A stretch of 24,433 nt of DNA from assembly GCA_023422695.1 (NCBI GenBank), contig JAFAGN010000140.1:1-24433 (forward strand), written 5' to 3'. Every line of letters begins with the position of its first letter. Position 1 is the first letter of the stretch. The DNA is from Pseudomonadota bacterium. GTDB lineage: Bacteria; Pseudomonadota; Alphaproteobacteria; Sphingomonadales; Sphingomonadaceae. Made by a program: the position numbers and the translations under genes. This document shows, piece by piece, positions 21,861 to 24,433 of the stretch. A model generated the notes under the pieces. That model saw nothing but the letters and a program-made list of their open reading frames with translations, ran no database searches and was not told the DNA's origin.

Positions 21861-23188
21861 CCCGCCGCCTGGCCCTGTCGGCGCAGCAGCTGCTCGACCC
21901 GATCGACCTGACGAACGCCAGCCCGCGCCGCATCGGCACTTTGGTGTCGCACGAAGGCATCATGCTGGAAGTGTCGGGTTTTCCCCAGCCGCTGGGCAGC
22001 AACGTCCGCATCAAGTCGGCGAACAATGACTATGTCTATGGCGAGGTCGTCGGCTTTCGCGGCCAGAGCAGCCTGGTCCTGCCGTTCGACACCAATATGC
22101 CGCTGGCGACGGGCGCGCCGGTCGAGCCGCATGGCGCGAGCAGCATGGTCGCGTGCGGCAAGGCGCTGCTTGGCCGCATCATCGATGCGCAGGGCAATCC
22201 GCTCGACGGCCGCCCGCCGGTCAAGTCGCATTTCCAGTGGCCGCTCGCCGGACGCAAGGTCAATCCGCTGCGCCGCGGCCGCGTCACCCGTCCGCTCAAT
22301 ATGGGCGTGCGCGCGATCAACGCGCTGCTGACCGTCGGCGAAGGGCAGCGCGTCGCGATCATCGCGGGTTCGGGCGTCGGCAAATCGGTGCTGATGGGCC
22401 AGATGATCGCCGGGACCGAATGCGACGTCATCGTCGTCGGGCTGATCGGCGAACGCAGCCGCGAGGTCAGCGACTTTGTCGAAACCAAGCTGCCCCCCGA
22501 CGTCCGCAAGAAGGCGGTCGTCGTCGCGGTTCCCGCCGACCATCCGCCGCTGCTGCGCCTGCGCGCCGCGATGCGCGCCACCGCGATCGCCGAGGCGTTT
22601 CGCGCCGACGGCAAGAAGGTGCTGCTGCTGATCGACAGCCTGACCCGCGTCGCCCACGCGCAGCGCGAAATCGGGCTGACATTGGGCGAACCGCCGACGA
22701 TGAAGGGTTACCCGCCGTCGGTGTTCGCGCTGATCCCGTCGCTGTGCGAACGTGCCGGGATCGACCGCGAAACCGGGGGTTCGATCACCGCGCTCTATAC
22801 CGTGCTCGCCGATGGCGGCGACATCGACGATCCCGTCGTCGACAGCGCCCGCGCCATCGTCGACGGCCATATCATCCTGTCGCGCACGCTGGCCGAACAG
22901 GGCGTCTATCCCGCGATCGACGTCGCCCGGTCGCTGTCGCGCACGATGGTCGATTCGGTCGATCCCGAACATGCCGCCGCCGCCGCGCGCTTTCGCCAGC
23001 TGTGGTCGGCGTATGAAGAGAACCGCGATCTGATGCTGATGGGCGCCTATGTCGCCGGCGGCGATCCGGTGCTCGATACCGCCATCGCCCACCACGCCGA
23101 CCAACTCGCGTTCGTGACCCAGCCCGCCAAGGTGCAGGTCGATTTCGACATTTCCCGCCAGACCCTGATTGAAGGATATTCCGCATGA
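21857..23188 (+). CDS. fliI: Flagellum-specific export ATPase FliI
   Basis: This is a predicted 443-residue hexameric ATPase of the flagellar type III export apparatus, homologous to F1-beta. Walker A is GSGVGKS (171-177), followed by GLIGERSREV (195-204), typical of T3SS ATPases. Walker B is VLLLID with D260, and SLTRVAHAQREIGLTLGEPP follows directly. The C-terminal helical domain ends at QTLIEGYSA. The N-terminal beta-barrel (about 25-95) is intact. I chose the ATG at 21857, which overlaps the fliH stop; a longer frame (from 21677) lies inside fliH. It works with FliH and FliJ to unload chaperone-substrate complexes at the export gate. Confidence 0.96.
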   Translation: MTRRLALSAQQLLDPIDLTNASPRRIGTLVSHEGIMLEVSGFPQPLGSNVRIKSANNDYVYGEVVGFRGQSSLVLPFDTNMPLATGAPVEPHGASSMVACGKALLGRIIDAQGNPLDGRPPVKSHFQWPLAGRKVNPLRRGRVTRPLNMGVRAINALLTVGEGQRVAIIAGSGVGKSVLMGQMIAGTECDVIVVGLIGERSREVSDFVETKLPPDVRKKAVVVAVPADHPPLLRLRAAMRATAIAEAFRADGKKVLLLIDSLTRVAHAQREIGLTLGEPPTMKGYPPSVFALIPSLCERAGIDRETGGSITALYTVLADGGDIDDPVVDSARAIVDGHIILSRTLAEQGVYPAIDVARSLSRTMVDSVDPEHAAAAARFRQLWSAYEENRDLMLMGAYVAGGDPVLDTAIAHHADQLAFVTQPAKVQVDFDISRQTLIEGYSA

Positions 23189-23631
23189 CTGCCCGCACCG
23201 CACGCCGCAAACGTATCATCCGCGTGCGCACCGTCGAACATCAGATGGCCGAGGCCAATCTGGCGCGGGCCAATGGCGAACTCGCCAGCCTGGTCGAGCT
23301 TGCCAAACGCCTCGAAACGCTGCGCGTCGATCTGGCGATGGCCAAGGGTGCCGTCGCAGGCGGCGCGCTCAACACGATCGGCGAGCTCGCGATGCGGCTC
23401 GACATCGCGCAGGAAAATCTGACCGCACCGCTGGTGAATGCCAGCGCGCGCCGCGACCAGGCCGGGGTGCTGGCACAAAGTGCGCTGGCCAAGGAAGAGT
23501 CCGCCGTCCGCCTGTACGAACGCAGCCGCAAATCGGCCGAAGCCGAAGCCGAGCGCCGCCGCGACGCCAACCGCCCGCACCGCGCGCGCGGCGGCATGCG
23601 CCTGCGCCTGATCGAAGGCGGTGCAGCATGA
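23185..23631 (+). CDS. fliJ: Flagellar export protein FliJ (probable)
   Basis: This is a predicted 148-residue, charged, mostly helical protein with coiled-coil character (about 15-125), the general build of FliJ, which sits in the centre of the FliI ring. Sequence similarity in this family is low, so the call rests on size, helical heptad-like pattern and position between fliI and fliK. The N-terminus (RTARRKRIIRVRTVEHQM) and C-terminus (RRRDANRPHRARGGMRLR) are unusually arginine-rich. Start and stop both overlap neighbours by 4 bases, consistent with translational coupling. Confidence 0.75.
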   Translation: MTARTARRKRIIRVRTVEHQMAEANLARANGELASLVELAKRLETLRVDLAMAKGAVAGGALNTIGELAMRLDIAQENLTAPLVNASARRDQAGVLAQSALAKEESAVRLYERSRKSAEAEAERRRDANRPHRARGGMRLRLIEGGAA

Positions 23632-24433
23632 TGGGCGCCGCCTTCCTCCCCACCCCGCAGGCATCAACCCCCGCAGGCTTTGCCGCCTTTCTAAGCACGA
23701 TCGGCCAGACGCCGACCGGCGACGGCGAAAGCGGCGGCTTTGACCAGCTGCTGGCCGCCGCCCCGATGCCGGTGGCGGCGCCGGTGAAGGCCGCGCCGGT
23801 CGCGGTAGCTGCGGACAGCAAGCCCGCGGAGGCGACGCCGCTCGCTGTCAACGTACCGACGCCCGTCGCCGCGCGGGTGGCGGCTGCGACCGGGACCAAC
23901 GCCGCGCCGGTCAGCATCCCGACGATCGTCGCGGCGGCTGCAACGGTTGCGACCGTCGAAGCCCCGGTCACGGTCGCCAAAGCGGTCGACACCGATGCGG
24001 CGCCGACACCGCCCGCCGATCCCGATGCCGCCGCCGCCGCGTCCGCCGCGCAGCTGCTCATCGCGGTAAATGGCAAGGCCGCCGGTCCGCAGCCGAAACT
24101 CGTCAAGCCCGACGCGGCGCAACCCGACACCGAAACCGCCCCCAACTCCGACACCGGCACCATGGCCGAAACGGCGACGCGCGCGCCGGGCCTGCCAGCC
24201 GCAGAAACCGCTGCCCCGGCCGCCGCGCCAGGTGCCGAGGCGGCGGTAGCGCCAGCTGCGGCGGTGGCCGCCGCTCCGGTGATTGCCGCGATGGTCGCGC
24301 CGGTCGCCGCCAAGCCCGCCAAGCCTGCCGATGCCGCCGCAGCGCCGACCCGCGAGGCAGCCACGGCGACCGCCCTGCCGATTGCCGCGCCGGTCCCCGG
24401 CAAACCGCGCGCCGCCGACGCCAAGCCTGACGC
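23628..24433 (+). CDS. fliK: Flagellar hook-length control protein FliK, N-terminal part (runs off the window)
   Basis: The frame is open from ATG 23628 (second ATG at 23631) to the window end, giving at least 268 residues with no stop. The ATG overlaps the fliJ stop. The translated part begins MMGAAFLPTPQASTPAGFAA and is dominated by alanine, proline, valine and threonine. That is the low-complexity, extended N-terminal type seen in FliK, whose N-terminal half acts as the molecular ruler. The conserved C-terminal FliK domain lies beyond the window, so the assignment depends on gene order and composition. The opposite strand is also open here, but only because of extreme GC and alanine codons. 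Confidence 0.75.
   Translation, partial: MMGAAFLPTPQASTPAGFAAFLSTIGQTPTGDGESGGFDQLLAAAPMPVAAPVKAAPVAVAADSKPAEATPLAVNVPTPVAARVAAATGTNAAPVSIPTIVAAAATVATVEAPVTVAKAVDTDAAPTPPADPDAAAAASAAQLLIAVNGKAAGPQPKLVKPDAAQPDTETAPNSDTGTMAETATRAPGLPAAETAAPAAAPGAEAAVAPAAAVAAAPVIAAMVAPVAAKPAKPADAAAAPTREAATATALPIAAPVPGKPRAADAKPD

Noticed and set aside
21812..23203. 463-codon minus-strand open frame opposite fliI
   Set aside because: It is antisense to a canonical ATPase gene and has no domain or ribosome-binding site of note.
23369..24424. 351-codon minus-strand alanine-rich frame opposite fliJ/fliK
   Set aside because: Poly-alanine, valine and glycine content arises from complementing GCC/GGC/GTC codons of fliK; gene order supports fliK on the plus strand.

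Overview
This window is a GC-rich alphaproteobacterial chromosome segment, most likely from a sphingomonad (Sphingopyxis, Sphingomonas or a relative). The evidence is the codon bias, the short intergenic repeat families, the alphaproteobacterial LexA box (GAAC-N7-GAAC), the imuA-imuB-dnaE2 mutasome cassette and the compact fliEFGHIJK operon. The genus is inferred, because no rRNA or other taxonomic marker is present. I find 17 protein-coding genes, the last one cut by the window edge. No tRNA, rRNA, CRISPR array, transposase or integrase is visible, and no gene-free stretch exceeds about 250 bases.

Layout. (1) 1-5370: a uronate catabolism locus. Four minus-strand genes run as an operon from 4110 down to 55: an RpiB/LacAB-type isomerase (best read as the DhuI type), a KduD/DhuD short-chain dehydrogenase, a KdgK-type PfkB kinase and a Tat-exported type-B carboxylesterase. 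A divergent LacI-family regulator (4321-5370) faces them. Two related operator-like palindromes lie in the shared 210-base promoter region, and one fills the spacer of the putative operon promoter. Together the genes would take a 4-deoxy-5-keto uronate, the product of polysaccharide lyases acting on pectin-like or glycosaminoglycan-like polymers, through 2-keto-3-deoxygluconate (KDG) to KDPG and the Entner-Doudoroff pathway. (2) 5371-11302: a complete tripartite RND efflux pump (adaptor lipoprotein, AcrB-type transporter, NodT/TolC-type outer-membrane lipoprotein), preceded by direct and inverted repeats that could be regulator sites. (3) 11303-17021: a LexA-controlled mutagenic translesion cassette, imuA-imuB-dnaE2, with a well-formed SOS box between the -10 element and the start codon. 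(4) 17022-24433: flagellar genes. A minus-strand flagellin with its own rho-independent terminator is divergent from fliE-fliF-fliG-fliH-fliI-fliJ-fliK. The second operon is headed by a sigma54 -24/-12 promoter next to a perfect 8-bp dyad. fliK runs off the right edge.

Most of the window is recognisable and conventional. The parts most worth a second look are the RpiB-type isomerase at the head of the uronate operon in place of KduI, the paired LacI-type operators, the dyad next to the sigma54 promoter, the large imuA/imuB overlap, and an apparent change of codon composition inside dnaE2. I did not find a convincing undescribed system.
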